The position numbers and the translations under genes were made by a program. The notes beneath the pieces were generated by a model, which was given only the letters and a program-made list of their open reading frames with translations, was not told the DNA's origin and did not search any database. DNA of 64,000 bases. Source: Actinomadura fibrosa. GTDB lineage: Bacteria > Actinomycetota > Actinomycetes > Streptosporangiales > Streptosporangiaceae. Numbering within the stretch: position 1 is the first letter of the stretch; each line of letters opens with the position of its first letter. The stretch is taken from positions 1-64,000 of the forward strand of contig NZ_CAACUY010000001.1 in NCBI RefSeq assembly GCF_900659615.1. Reading direction: 5' to 3'. Below are positions 1 through 8,908 of this stretch, piece after piece.

Positions 1-41
1 AGGAGGCGGAACGGCTCGCCCGGCGGCTGTCCGGTGCCTGA
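1..41 (+). CDS. C-terminal tail of an upstream gene (partial)
   Basis: The first bases read in frame as a charged helical tail ending in ERLARRLSGA and then a TGA stop. The composition is typical of a GC-rich actinobacterial C-terminus. The gene starts outside the window and its function cannot be told. It converges on the minus-strand gene that ends 4 bases further on. Confidence 0.4.
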   Translation, partial: EAERLARRLSGA

Positions 42-44
42 CCC

Positions 45-833
45 TCAGCACGGCGCGAGCGCGGGCACGGCGCAGGCGCGCTCGACCGCCTCCTCGAACC
101 GGGAGCGCCAGCGCTCGGCGTCGTCGTGCAGCCGCGGGGTGAGCCCGCAGTCGCCGCCGAGCACGGCGACGAGCCGTCCCGCGATCCAGCCGGCCGCGGG
201 CTCGGCGGGCGCGACGGTGAGCACCTGCAGGTAGCAGGCCGCCAGCTCCGCCCCGGCTCGTCGTCGGCGGGTCGCCTCGTTGGCCGTCCGGACCGCCGCG
301 GCCAGCCGGTCGGCGTACGAGGCGGCGGCCGCCGGGGACGTCGTGGTCACGGCCCGCGCCGCGACCTCCAGCACGGTGGCGCGCTCCCGGGCGGGCGTCT
401 CCGGATCCAGCAGGGCCAGCCGGCGGTGCAGCCGCGGCAGGGCGGCGCCGCCCTGCTCAAGTCCGGAACGGCACAGGGCCCGCACCTCCCGTCCGGCCAA
501 GCCCTTCGTCTCGCGCTCGACGAGCATCAGCGCCGTACAGGTCGTCCTGCGCCGGTACCGGCGGCGGGCCTGCACGAGGTCGTGGCCGCGGGCGCGGGCC
601 AGCGCCAGCAGCTCCGCCGGCCGCAGCCCGACCGGGCTGATCGGCGCGGGCAGCAGGCGGTCCCGAGTCAGGGCCAGCAGCGCCAGCGTCTCCGCGTTGC
701 GGTGCACCAGCGCGGCCGCGGCGCGCAGCCACGGGTCTCCGACGGCCGGTGGCACGGGTTCCGCCGCGAGCAGAGCCCCCTGTGCGAGGAAGAGCGCGAG
801 TCCCGTGCCGGGAAGGGGTTCGTCACCACGCAT
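45..833 (-). CDS. Hypothetical helical protein
   Basis: A 262-residue Ala/Arg/Leu-rich, probably all-helical protein that I do not recognise. I chose the ATG at 833 because a purine-rich GGAAAGG lies about 8 bases upstream; the open frame extends further up without a better start. It has no signal peptide, membrane segment or catalytic motif that I can see. It is divergent from the CHAT gene across roughly 195 bases that must hold both promoters, so it may be a regulator or accessory of that system. This is inference from position only. Confidence 0.55.
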   Translation of the reverse strand: MRGDEPLPGTGLALFLAQGALLAAEPVPPAVGDPWLRAAAALVHRNAETLALLALTRDRLLPAPISPVGLRPAELLALARARGHDLVQARRRYRRRTTCTALMLVERETKGLAGREVRALCRSGLEQGGAALPRLHRRLALLDPETPARERATVLEVAARAVTTTSPAAAASYADRLAAAVRTANEATRRRRAGAELAACYLQVLTVAPAEPAAGWIAGRLVAVLGGDCGLTPRLHDDAERWRSRFEEAVERACAVPALAPC

Positions 834-1028
834 ACCGAACGCCTTTCCGATCTCCCCGCCGGCGATGCCGGGTGCCCGCGAGGCACCCGGCCTGTGGGAT
901 CGAGCATGAGCCCGGCCGCCTGGCCGGAGCGCCCATTCCAACAAACGATCTGATCCTTAGAATCCCTGGTGAAGCAGGACCGCTCGGTGGACGCTTTCAT
1001 TTTCCGGTGAACAGATCATGGGGGCGTC

Positions 1029-4000
1029 ATGTGCGAGGAGCGCTTGGCGGAGATCGACGCTCTGCTGGCCGAGCTTCCGGAAGCGGAGAAGGGACTGCGT
1101 GCCCGTTTGCTGCTGGAGGAAGGCGTCCTGCGCGCCGATCTGATATTGCGTCTCCATCCCGACGATCACGCCGACCGCGCTCCCGCGACCGCCGGGTCCG
1201 TCGCGGCAGCGATCGACGCGCTGGCCGCCGGGACCGCCGAGACGGTCGACGGCCCCGGTTCCGGCCGCACGGCCGGGCTGCTGCGCCTCGGCGTCCTGCA
1301 CTTCGTACGGTTCCATGCCTTCGACGGGCCTCCCGGGGACCTCGACCGCGCCGCGGCGGCCCTCGACGAGGTGGCGGACGCCCCGGACGCCACCGAACCC
1401 GAAGAGGCTCTGGCCGGGCTTCTCCTCGGCAACCTGCTCATCGCCCGGCACCTCCCCCGCGAGTTGCGGGCGGGCGCCGGCGAGGGTGGAGGGCCCGGGC
1501 TCAACGCCATGTTCCCGCTCTTCGCCGGCTTCACGTTCGACGCCGCCGCCGGCGGCTCCGACGTCGAGCGCGCGGTCGAACTCCTGGAGCGCCAGGCGTC
1601 GAGCGCCTTCTGGCCGCCGCAACTGCGCGCCACCGCCCGGGTGACGGCGCGCTGCGGCCGGATCCTGCTCGGCGACCTGGCCCAGGGCATCGCGTTGCTG
1701 GGCGACATGCTGACCGATCCGGACGCGCTGGCGATGCTGGGCGGCACGGCCGCCGAGCAGGACGCGCTCCGGATCTGGGTGGCCGCCGAGCAGGCGGCGC
1801 TGGACGGCCGGCCCGATCGGCTGGAGCCGGTGCTGGCCGAGGCCCGCCGCCTGCTCGGCCATCTGGACCCCGGCGCGCCGATGGCGGCGCCGCTGGCGCA
1901 TCTGCTGGGCAGCCGGGCGCTCACGGCCGACGCGGCGGACGCGGCCGTCGCCCTCCTGTCACGCGCCTACGCCGAGACCGCCGCAGACCATCCGTTCCAT
2001 CTGCTGATCCAGGACCTCTACAGCCGCGCAGCACTCCAGGCGGCGCTGGAGGACCCCGGCACGGCACCGGACTTCGCCGGTGTCGACGCAGCCGTCGAAC
2101 CGGCGGAGCGGTTGCTGGCCGAGACCCTGGAACGCGGTGCCGACGCCCCCGACCTCGGGCGGGCCGAGCTGATGTCCGGAATCGGCCTGGCGCTGCGCTC
2201 CATCCGCGCCGGCGCCGAGGCGGACCGTCGCGCGGCGCTCGCCCGGCTCACCGAGGCGCTCGGCCACCTCCCCGAGGACGACCCGGTCCGTCCGGCCGGG
2301 GTCGCGATGGCCGGAGCACTGCTCGCCGAGGCCGGCATCGTCCACGGCGCGCTCCAGAACTCCGCCGCTGGACGGGCCTTCCTGGCGGACGCCGAACGGC
2401 TGCTCCAGGATCGAGCCGACGACTCACCCGAGGCGCTAGCGATGCTCGGTCCCGCCGTCGTCTTCATCGCCCAGGACGCCTGGGAGCGCGGCGACGCGGA
2501 CGCGCTCCGCACCACGCTGGGGCAGGCCGCGAGCACACTCGACCGGCTGCCGGCGGGCCACCGTGCCCTGCCCCTGATGGAGGCGGTGGCAGCGCTCGTC
2601 CGGCTCCGGTTGGCGCAGAGCACCGGCGACGCGGACGAACTCCGCGCTGCCCTCGACGAGTTCTCGGCCGTCGCGGAGGGGGACGGTCCGGGCGACGAGG
2701 AACCGCTCCGCGAAGCGCTCGCGGGACTGGCCGCGTGCGCCGACATCGTCCGCGCCCTCCTCGACGGGGACACCGCACAACTCGAATCGGCGCTGGAGCG
2801 GCTCACCGGCACCGCAGGCACGGTGCACTTCGCCGCTACGCTGAGGGCTCCGCTGCTGGCGGCCCTGACACTGGCCCGGCTGGCCGGTGATCCCGCCGAT
2901 CTGGAGGCCGTGCTCCGCCTGGCGCGGGAGGCGTTGGATCTGATGACGCCCGACTCGGGCACGGCCCTCGCCGGTGACCTGCTGGTCGCCGTCGCCGAGG
3001 CGCTGCGCGCCCACGGCCGCTCCCCCGCCGAGCGCGCCGAAGCCGTCGGCTTCGGGCTGCGCGCGCTGCGCGCCCGCGCCCGCGAGGTCCTCCTGCAGGT
3101 CGGAGCGGAGGACGGGATCGTCCGGGCCAGGGCCGCCGGCGTCCTCGCCCAGCGGATCGCCGCCTGGGCACTGGAGGACGGCCGCCTCGACGACGCGGTG
3201 GCCGCGCTCGAACTGGGCCGCGGGCAGGTCCGGCACGCCGCGCTGTCGTTCGGCACGATCCCGGACCGCCTCCGGTCCGCCGGGCGGCCCGACCTGGCCG
3301 ACCGGCTCGCCGCGCACCCGCCGCGCCCGTTCGCGCACGTCCCGGCCCTCGACGAGGTCATCGGCGCGATGACCGGCGGCGCCCTGGCCGCCGACCTCCA
3401 CCGCGAGGCGCTGGACGTCCTCGCCGATCGGCCCGAGACCGACCGGCTGCTGCCGCCTCCTGCGCTCGCCGATCTGCGCGCGGCCCTGGACGCGGCCGGC
3501 GCCGACGCGCTCGTGTACCTGCTCAGCGCGCCGGGGACGGGCTGGGCGCTCCTGGTCCCGGCGGACGAGGCGGCCGGGCCGAGCGCGATCCGGCTGCGGC
3601 CGCTCGCCGAGGAGGCGCTCGAACCGGTGCGGGCGTTCGCCGCCGCCCACGACGTGCGCCGCGGCGACCGGCCGGACGACGGCGCCTGGCACGGCGCCGT
3701 CGGCACCGTCTGCGACTGGGCCTGGCCCGGGCTGATGGAGGAGGTGCTGGCCGGCTGCGCGGGCGCGGCGGGCGGCCGGATCCCGCGGATCGTCCTCGCG
3801 CCGACCGGGATGCTCGGCCTCGTCCCCTGGCACGCGGCCCGGTACGCGACGGACGGCGGGCCGCGCCACCTCTGCCAGGACGCCGTCGTCTCCTACGCCG
3901 CGTCAGGGCGGCAGCTCGTCGCGGGCGCGGCGGCGCGCCGGCCGGCGTCGGCCCCGCGGACGGTGCTGGTGGGAGACCCCGACGACAGTCCCGGACGGGA

Positions 4001-4643
4001 TCTCCGGGACGCGGAGACCGAGGTGCTGGAACTGCGCCGCGCCTTCTATCCCGGTGCGCGGGTGTTCGGGCAGGTGGACGTCCCGGACGGGGAGCGGGCC
4101 TCGGTGCCGGCCGTCCGCGCCGCGCTCCGGACCGCGACGCGGGTGCACTGCGCCTCCCACGCGGTCGCGCTCGAAAACCCGACGGACTCGGCGATCCTGC
4201 TCGCCCCCGACGGCACGGGCGACGGCCGGCTGCGGGTGGCGGGGCTGCTCGACCCGCTGGAACCCGGTTGCCCGCACTGCGCCCTGCTGGTGCTGAGCTC
4301 GTGCGAGTCGGACCTGGCCGCGGCCCACTACGACGAGGCGCTCACCCTCGCCACCGCGTTCCTGGTGGCGGGAGTGTCGGAGGTCATCGGCTCGCGGTGG
4401 CTGGTCGGCGACCAGGCCACGGCGGTGATGATGTTCGTGCTGCACGAGGAGATGGCCTACGGACTGCCCCCCGCGGACGCGCTCAACGCGGCGCAGCAGT
4501 GGATGGCCGACCCCGGGCGCTGCGTGGAGCGGCTCCCTCCGGCGCTGCGGAGCCTGCTCGCCTGGCAGCGGGCGCCGCTGGACTCGCCCGGGCACTGGGC
4601 GGCCTTCACCCACCAGGGGCTCCCCGCCGCGACGGCCGGCTAG
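1029..4643 (+). CDS. CHAT-domain protease with long helical repeat N-terminus
   Basis: A 1204-residue protein. About the first 800 residues are Ala/Leu-rich helical repeats resembling degenerate TPRs. The last 250 or so form a CHAT (caspase HetF-associated with TPRs) domain. The predicted catalytic dyad is His1044 in the HCASHA motif and Cys1092 in SSCESD, and the family-typical SRWLVGD segment follows. CHAT peptidases act as proteolytic effectors, for example in CRISPR type III-linked and NTPase-linked immunity. It is the first gene of a plus-strand series that continues to 18.9 kb after a 187-base gap. It is likely the executioner of that system. Substrate and trigger are unknown. Confidence 0.9.
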   Translation: MCEERLAEIDALLAELPEAEKGLRARLLLEEGVLRADLILRLHPDDHADRAPATAGSVAAAIDALAAGTAETVDGPGSGRTAGLLRLGVLHFVRFHAFDGPPGDLDRAAAALDEVADAPDATEPEEALAGLLLGNLLIARHLPRELRAGAGEGGGPGLNAMFPLFAGFTFDAAAGGSDVERAVELLERQASSAFWPPQLRATARVTARCGRILLGDLAQGIALLGDMLTDPDALAMLGGTAAEQDALRIWVAAEQAALDGRPDRLEPVLAEARRLLGHLDPGAPMAAPLAHLLGSRALTADAADAAVALLSRAYAETAADHPFHLLIQDLYSRAALQAALEDPGTAPDFAGVDAAVEPAERLLAETLERGADAPDLGRAELMSGIGLALRSIRAGAEADRRAALARLTEALGHLPEDDPVRPAGVAMAGALLAEAGIVHGALQNSAAGRAFLADAERLLQDRADDSPEALAMLGPAVVFIAQDAWERGDADALRTTLGQAASTLDRLPAGHRALPLMEAVAALVRLRLAQSTGDADELRAALDEFSAVAEGDGPGDEEPLREALAGLAACADIVRALLDGDTAQLESALERLTGTAGTVHFAATLRAPLLAALTLARLAGDPADLEAVLRLAREALDLMTPDSGTALAGDLLVAVAEALRAHGRSPAERAEAVGFGLRALRARAREVLLQVGAEDGIVRARAAGVLAQRIAAWALEDGRLDDAVAALELGRGQVRHAALSFGTIPDRLRSAGRPDLADRLAAHPPRPFAHVPALDEVIGAMTGGALAADLHREALDVLADRPETDRLLPPPALADLRAALDAAGADALVYLLSAPGTGWALLVPADEAAGPSAIRLRPLAEEALEPVRAFAAAHDVRRGDRPDDGAWHGAVGTVCDWAWPGLMEEVLAGCAGAAGGRIPRIVLAPTGMLGLVPWHAARYATDGGPRHLCQDAVVSYAASGRQLVAGAAARRPASAPRTVLVGDPDDSPGRDLRDAETEVLELRRAFYPGARVFGQVDVPDGERASVPAVRAALRTATRVHCASHAVALENPTDSAILLAPDGTGDGRLRVAGLLDPLEPGCPHCALLVLSSCESDLAAAHYDEALTLATAFLVAGVSEVIGSRWLVGDQATAVMMFVLHEEMAYGLPPADALNAAQQWMADPGRCVERLPPALRSLLAWQRAPLDSPGHWAAFTHQGLPAATAG

Positions 4644-4830
4644 AGCCGCCGCGCGATGCGGCCGGCCGCGCCCTTCCAAGAATCCGGAAACGGCGTTGGA
4701 ACGACTCGAAGCCTTCCAAGAAGTGCCGCATAATTTGGAACAATCCCTCGCCGCACGACCGGGGAATCATGCCTCGGCAATGGATGCGTCGAGTATTCTC
4801 AATTGAAATTGCCTATCGGTGCCCGGGACG

Positions 4831-5163
4831 ATGATGTTCTGTTGGAAAAGCCTTGCGAGAACCGCCGGAGACGCCGAGTTCGATGGGGACGCGGAGCTGC
4901 TCGCGCTGCTTCCGCCCCGCTCGCCGGTCTCCGGGCCGTTCCGCTTTCCCGCCGTCGCCGAGTGGATCGGGCCGCGCACCGGCCCGATGTTCGCCGATCC
5001 GCCTCCCGCCATCTCGCCGGACGTCCCGCGCCTGCCCCCTCGGGTGACGGCCGGGCCGCGGTTCATCGCGCGTCCCTTCGGACGCCGGCTTCTGGACGAA
5101 TCCGCTCTCCAGGCCCGCCGGGCGGGGCTTGGCACGCACGACAAGGAGCACGGCGATGGCTGA
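4831..5163 (+). CDS. Small hypothetical protein upstream of DUF4407 gene
   Basis: A 110-residue frame from ATG 4831; an in-frame GTG at 4819 and ATG at 4834 are alternatives. It is Pro/Arg-rich and contains a conserved-looking central part (FRFPAVAEWIGPRTGPMFADPP). It overlaps the start of the next gene by 8 bases, and that gene's ribosome binding site lies inside it, so translational coupling is likely. I recognise no domain. It may be a small adaptor of the neighbouring conflict system or not a gene at all. Confidence 0.45.
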   Translation: MMFCWKSLARTAGDAEFDGDAELLALLPPRSPVSGPFRFPAVAEWIGPRTGPMFADPPPAISPDVPRLPPRVTAGPRFIARPFGRRLLDESALQARRAGLGTHDKEHGDG

Positions 5164-6931
5164 GCCGACACCCCGCGGCCGAGCACCGCACACCGATCCC
5201 CGCGGGAGCGGGCCGCCCCCGCGGATCCGCACGCCGCTGATCTGGTTCTCCGGCGCCGATCCGGAGATCCTGGCGAAGTCCCCGGGGGACCGGGCGCGCT
5301 ACACCGGCATGGGCAGCGCGGTGCTGTTCACCGCCGCGATGGGCGGCCTGTCGATGTGCGTCGCGATGCGGATGGCCCTGCACCTGCCGCTCGCCGCCGC
5401 GGTGCCGGTCGCCGCCGGATGGTTCCTCGGTATCGCCGGCCTGGACCGCTGGCTGGTCAGCTCGATGGACAAGCCGTCCGGCGACACGGACGACTCGGAC
5501 ACCTGGGACGCGCCGGCCCCGGCACGCCACCCCGCCTGGCTCGCCGTCCCGCGGCTCGTCCTGGCGATGCTGTTCGGCCTGGTGATCTCGACCCCCCTCA
5601 CGCTGCTGATCTTCGACTCGGAGATCAAGCCGGAGATCCAGAAGATCCACCAGCAGGAGTGGGACGAGCACACCCACGTGACGCAGACCGGCTCGTCCGG
5701 CGTGACGATCAAGAATCTGCAGGCGCGGAAGGCGCAACTGCAGGAGGTCGTCAACAGCGGGGGAAGGAGCGGCGACCCCGCGGTCAGCAACGGTGACGTG
5801 CTCGCCTACGACAGGCAGCTGGGCGACCTGCAGCACCGGTACGACGGTGAGATGATGAAGGCGGCCTGCGAGAGCGACGGCGAGAACAAGGGCGGCGACT
5901 GCTCCGGCACCTCCGGCAGGAGCGGCTGCGCGAGCCTGTGCCAGTCCCACCGGAGCGCCGCGGCGCGGCTGCGCTCGCAGATGGAGGGCATCAAGAAGCA
6001 GCGCGCGGCCCTCGTGAGCCGCCTCCGGCGCCAGGACACCGCCACCGTCAAGGAGCGCCTCGACCAGGCCACCCGGGACCTCGGCAAGGTCGACCAGCAG
6101 TTGACCGCGCTCCAGCAGGGCCAGGCCGACATCGACGCGAAGTGGCGCAAGGAGAACCAGGACAACGAGGGCCTCCTGATCCGCATGGAGGCGCTGGACC
6201 GGGCGGCCAAGGGGCACGGGACGCTGCAGGCGTCCAGGGCCGTGCTGTTCCTCTTCTTCACCGCGATCGAGTGCCTGCCGGTCATCGTCAAGCTGATGAT
6301 GAGCGGCGGGGCCTACGAGGCGCTGGCCCGGGAGCGCAGGAAGCGCGACGAGGTCAACGGCAAGCGCGAGATGAAGGTCCGCGACCGCGTCGACGCCCAG
6401 CGGTACGAGGACGAGATGTACCACGCCGACCGGCTGCGGGCGGCGCGGCGGTCCATCATCGACGATCTCGTCGAGGAGACCTCGGTGCTGGAGAAGGACG
6501 TCGCCCGGCGGCTCCTGCACTGGTGGCACCTGCGGGCGACGGGCCGGCTGCCGGCCCCGCCGGCCCAGGCCCTGCCCGGTGGGCCGTCACCCGCGCCGCC
6601 GCTCGCGCCGCAGGCCGCCGACATGTTCCGGCCCGCGGCGCCTCCGGGCCCGGCCCCCGCGAGCCCGGCGCCGTTCGCCCCCCAGGCCTACCCTCCGCCG
6701 CCGTCCGGGCGGGCGGAGCACTCACCGAGCACCATCCAGGTGCCGTCCACGAACGCCCCGGCGTCCGACGCCGGGCAGGGCGCCGCTCCGGGCATCGGCG
6801 GGCTGCCGCACATGGACGTGGTCCCCTCCGGGGCGGGGGCGCCGGGTTCCGCTCCGGCCGCCGGGACGCCGGGCGGCCGCGGAGCGGCGACACCGGACCA
6901 TGAGAACGGCCGGCGCCGCGGAGGCAACTGA
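5156..6931 (+). CDS. DUF4407 family membrane protein
   Basis: A 591-residue protein starting at an ATG 7 bases after AAGGAG. The N-terminal motif IWFSGADPEILAKSPGDRARYTG followed by hydrophobic segments is typical of DUF4407. Membrane helices lie at about residues 55-105 and 130-160, and another near 360-380 follows a long charged coiled-coil stretch (about 190-355). The last 130 residues are a Pro/Ala-rich low-complexity tail. DUF4407 proteins are uncharacterised, and the topology suggests two membrane hairpins holding an extended coiled coil. In this cluster it could anchor the complex at the membrane. That role is inference. Confidence 0.85.
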   Translation: MAEPTPRGRAPHTDPRGSGPPPRIRTPLIWFSGADPEILAKSPGDRARYTGMGSAVLFTAAMGGLSMCVAMRMALHLPLAAAVPVAAGWFLGIAGLDRWLVSSMDKPSGDTDDSDTWDAPAPARHPAWLAVPRLVLAMLFGLVISTPLTLLIFDSEIKPEIQKIHQQEWDEHTHVTQTGSSGVTIKNLQARKAQLQEVVNSGGRSGDPAVSNGDVLAYDRQLGDLQHRYDGEMMKAACESDGENKGGDCSGTSGRSGCASLCQSHRSAAARLRSQMEGIKKQRAALVSRLRRQDTATVKERLDQATRDLGKVDQQLTALQQGQADIDAKWRKENQDNEGLLIRMEALDRAAKGHGTLQASRAVLFLFFTAIECLPVIVKLMMSGGAYEALARERRKRDEVNGKREMKVRDRVDAQRYEDEMYHADRLRAARRSIIDDLVEETSVLEKDVARRLLHWWHLRATGRLPAPPAQALPGGPSPAPPLAPQAADMFRPAAPPGPAPASPAPFAPQAYPPPPSGRAEHSPSTIQVPSTNAPASDAGQGAAPGIGGLPHMDVVPSGAGAPGSAPAAGTPGGRGAATPDHENGRRRGGN

Positions 6932-6968
6932 GACCCGGATCCGAGCAGGAAGGCGGCGCGCTGACGCC

Positions 6969-7568
6969 ATGGACGAGACGCACGAGATGCTGAACATCGC
7001 GGAGACCTGCACCGGCACGCGGGCCCTCGGCCCCGGGCTGCGGGCGGTCGCCTGGACCCAGGGCTGCCCGTTCCGGTGCCGGGGCTGCCTCGCGCCGGAC
7101 TGGATCGAACAGAGGCCGGCGCGGGCGATGACGCCCGCAGGCCTCGCCGCGGAGCTGCTGACCGACCCGGACGTCACCGGGCTCACGTTCTCCGGCGGCG
7201 AGCCGATGGAGCAGGCCGCCGGGCTCGCCGAGACGGCCCGGCTCGCCCGTGCGGACCGCGACCTGACGCTGGTCTGCTTCACCGGATACCGCCTGGAGGA
7301 CCTGCGCGGCAGGCCCGGCCCGGAGGCGCTGCTGGCGCAGGTGGACGTGCTGATCGACGGCCGGTACGTGGACGTCCTCGACGACGACCGGGGGATGCGC
7401 GGCAGCTCGAACCAGCGCGTCCACCGGCTCACCGGGCGGATGGCCGGATTCGACTTCGCGACCGGCGCGCGCCGCGCCGAGATCAGGCTGCGGACCGCCG
7501 ACGCCCTGCTCGTCGGCGTGCCGTCCGAGACCGTACGGGGCGCCTGGCGGCGGATCGGGCGCCCATGA
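6969..7568 (+). CDS. Radical SAM 4Fe-4S activase-like enzyme
   Basis: A 199-residue protein with the N-terminal cluster motif C33-x3-C37-x2-C40 in QGCPFRCRGC, then TFSGGEPMEQ, which is the SAM-binding GGE motif. Size and motif spacing match the NrdG/PflA-type activating enzymes rather than the longer maturases with SPASM domains. No glycyl-radical partner is visible in the window, so its target may be a cluster protein, possibly as a modification or a regulatory switch. I place the start at ATG 6969, 37 bases after the DUF4407 stop. The next gene begins at or just after its stop. Confidence 0.85.
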   Translation: MDETHEMLNIAETCTGTRALGPGLRAVAWTQGCPFRCRGCLAPDWIEQRPARAMTPAGLAAELLTDPDVTGLTFSGGEPMEQAAGLAETARLARADRDLTLVCFTGYRLEDLRGRPGPEALLAQVDVLIDGRYVDVLDDDRGMRGSSNQRVHRLTGRMAGFDFATGARRAEIRLRTADALLVGVPSETVRGAWRRIGRP

Positions 7569-7600
7569 GCTGCACCGGCCACATCGCGAGAGGACTCACC

Positions 7601-8908
7601 GTGAGCGGAGCCAAGACGATCAGCGTCGACCAGGGCGCCTGGCGGCAGGCCCAGCGGGCCGCCAAGGACCTCGCGCAGGTTCGCCGCGACATGCCGCGGC
7701 TGCTCGACAACGTCCGGCAGCAGACGCGGGCGGACCTCGATCGCGCCGTGTCCGCGGTGAACCGCCGCCAGGACCGGACGGACCGCACGCTGCGGGCGCT
7801 GAGCGACCACACCCGCGACCTCGAACGGCGCACCAGCGCGCGGCTCCGCGAGCAGGCGGGCCAGATCCGCGCGGTGAAGGCGGAGACCAAGCGGCTCGGC
7901 CGCGAGATCGACCGGGAGCGGGCGGAGCGGCGCCGCGAGATCGGCATGCTCGACGCGCGCATCACCGACATCACCGAACGCCGCGACCGGGCGTCCCGGC
8001 AGGCGCTCGCGCTGTTCGAGGACGCCAAGACCATGGCGGCCGCCATCGGGGAGCTGCCGCACGAGCGCTTCGCGCCCGGCCGCCTCCGGAAGCTGGAGCA
8101 GCGGCTCGCGCAGACCGTCTCCACCCTCAACGAGCAGGACCCCGCGTTCTCGCTCAGCCTCGTGCACGACCTCTACTTCGACCTCAGCGACCTGCGCGTG
8201 GACGTCGAGGAGGCCGCGGCCGAGTGGAACCAGGCCCGCTTCCAGGCGCTGGAGGCGCTGCGCGCCGCCGACGGGGCCGCGGGCTCGAACGCGCGGGTCC
8301 CGATGCGCGGTACGGACGGCGCCGAGCTCCAGGGCGCCGACATGGACGTCGACTTCTGGACCGACGGGGAGCTGGTCGGGCTGCTCGACCGGATCCGCGC
8401 GCAGGCCGGTGTCGTCGTCGACGACGACTGCCCGCTGACCGTGGACCAGTTGCGCGAGATCGTGCAGCGGGACGCGCCCGCTTACGAGCAGGAGCTCACC
8501 GGCCTGCTGGAGCGCGCCTGGACCCGGGTGCTGGCGTCGCAGCAGCGCGCCAACACCGCGGAGGTCGCCATCGCCGCGTTCGAACAGCAGGGCTACAGGC
8601 TGGACGACGAGACATGGGAGGGCGAGGACTTCCGGGGCGCCCACTACAGCAAGATGGTGGCGCCGCTCGGCGGCAGCGAGATCGTCGTCGAGATCGCTCC
8701 GGACGGCGACGACGGCATGGCGATCAAGCTGCTGTCCTACGACCAGGACCCGTCCGAGACCCGCCGCCACCAGCGCACCGACGTCCTGCTGGGCGTCCTG
8801 CGCGAGTCCGGCATCCCGGTGGGCGCGCCGCGCGACCGCGGCACCGAGCCCACCCCCGCGGAGGGGGACCTGGACGCGATCCGCAGGCGGCAGCGGCGTG
8901 CCGGCTGA
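7601..8908 (+). CDS. Coiled-coil protein of the conflict cluster
   Basis: I prefer the GTG at 7601, which follows GAGAGGA with 6-base spacing (435 residues). An ATG at 7565 that overlaps the preceding stop as ATGA is the alternative. Residues 20-170 are heptad-like, rich in Arg/Glu/Gln, and predicted to be a long coiled coil. The C-terminal 200 residues are mixed alpha/beta with a core around EIVVEIAPDGDDGMAIKLLS. No enzymatic motif is seen. It overlaps the AAA+ gene start by 11 bases, so the two are probably made together. It may be a scaffold or adaptor. Confidence 0.8.
   Translation: MSGAKTISVDQGAWRQAQRAAKDLAQVRRDMPRLLDNVRQQTRADLDRAVSAVNRRQDRTDRTLRALSDHTRDLERRTSARLREQAGQIRAVKAETKRLGREIDRERAERRREIGMLDARITDITERRDRASRQALALFEDAKTMAAAIGELPHERFAPGRLRKLEQRLAQTVSTLNEQDPAFSLSLVHDLYFDLSDLRVDVEEAAAEWNQARFQALEALRAADGAAGSNARVPMRGTDGAELQGADMDVDFWTDGELVGLLDRIRAQAGVVVDDDCPLTVDQLREIVQRDAPAYEQELTGLLERAWTRVLASQQRANTAEVAIAAFEQQGYRLDDETWEGEDFRGAHYSKMVAPLGGSEIVVEIAPDGDDGMAIKLLSYDQDPSETRRHQRTDVLLGVLRESGIPVGAPRDRGTEPTPAEGDLDAIRRRQRRAG

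Noticed and set aside
749..2890. 713-residue Arg/Pro-rich frame overlapping the CHAT gene
   Set aside because: Out-of-frame shadow of a GC-rich gene; composition extremely rich in Arg, Pro and Gly, with no motif.
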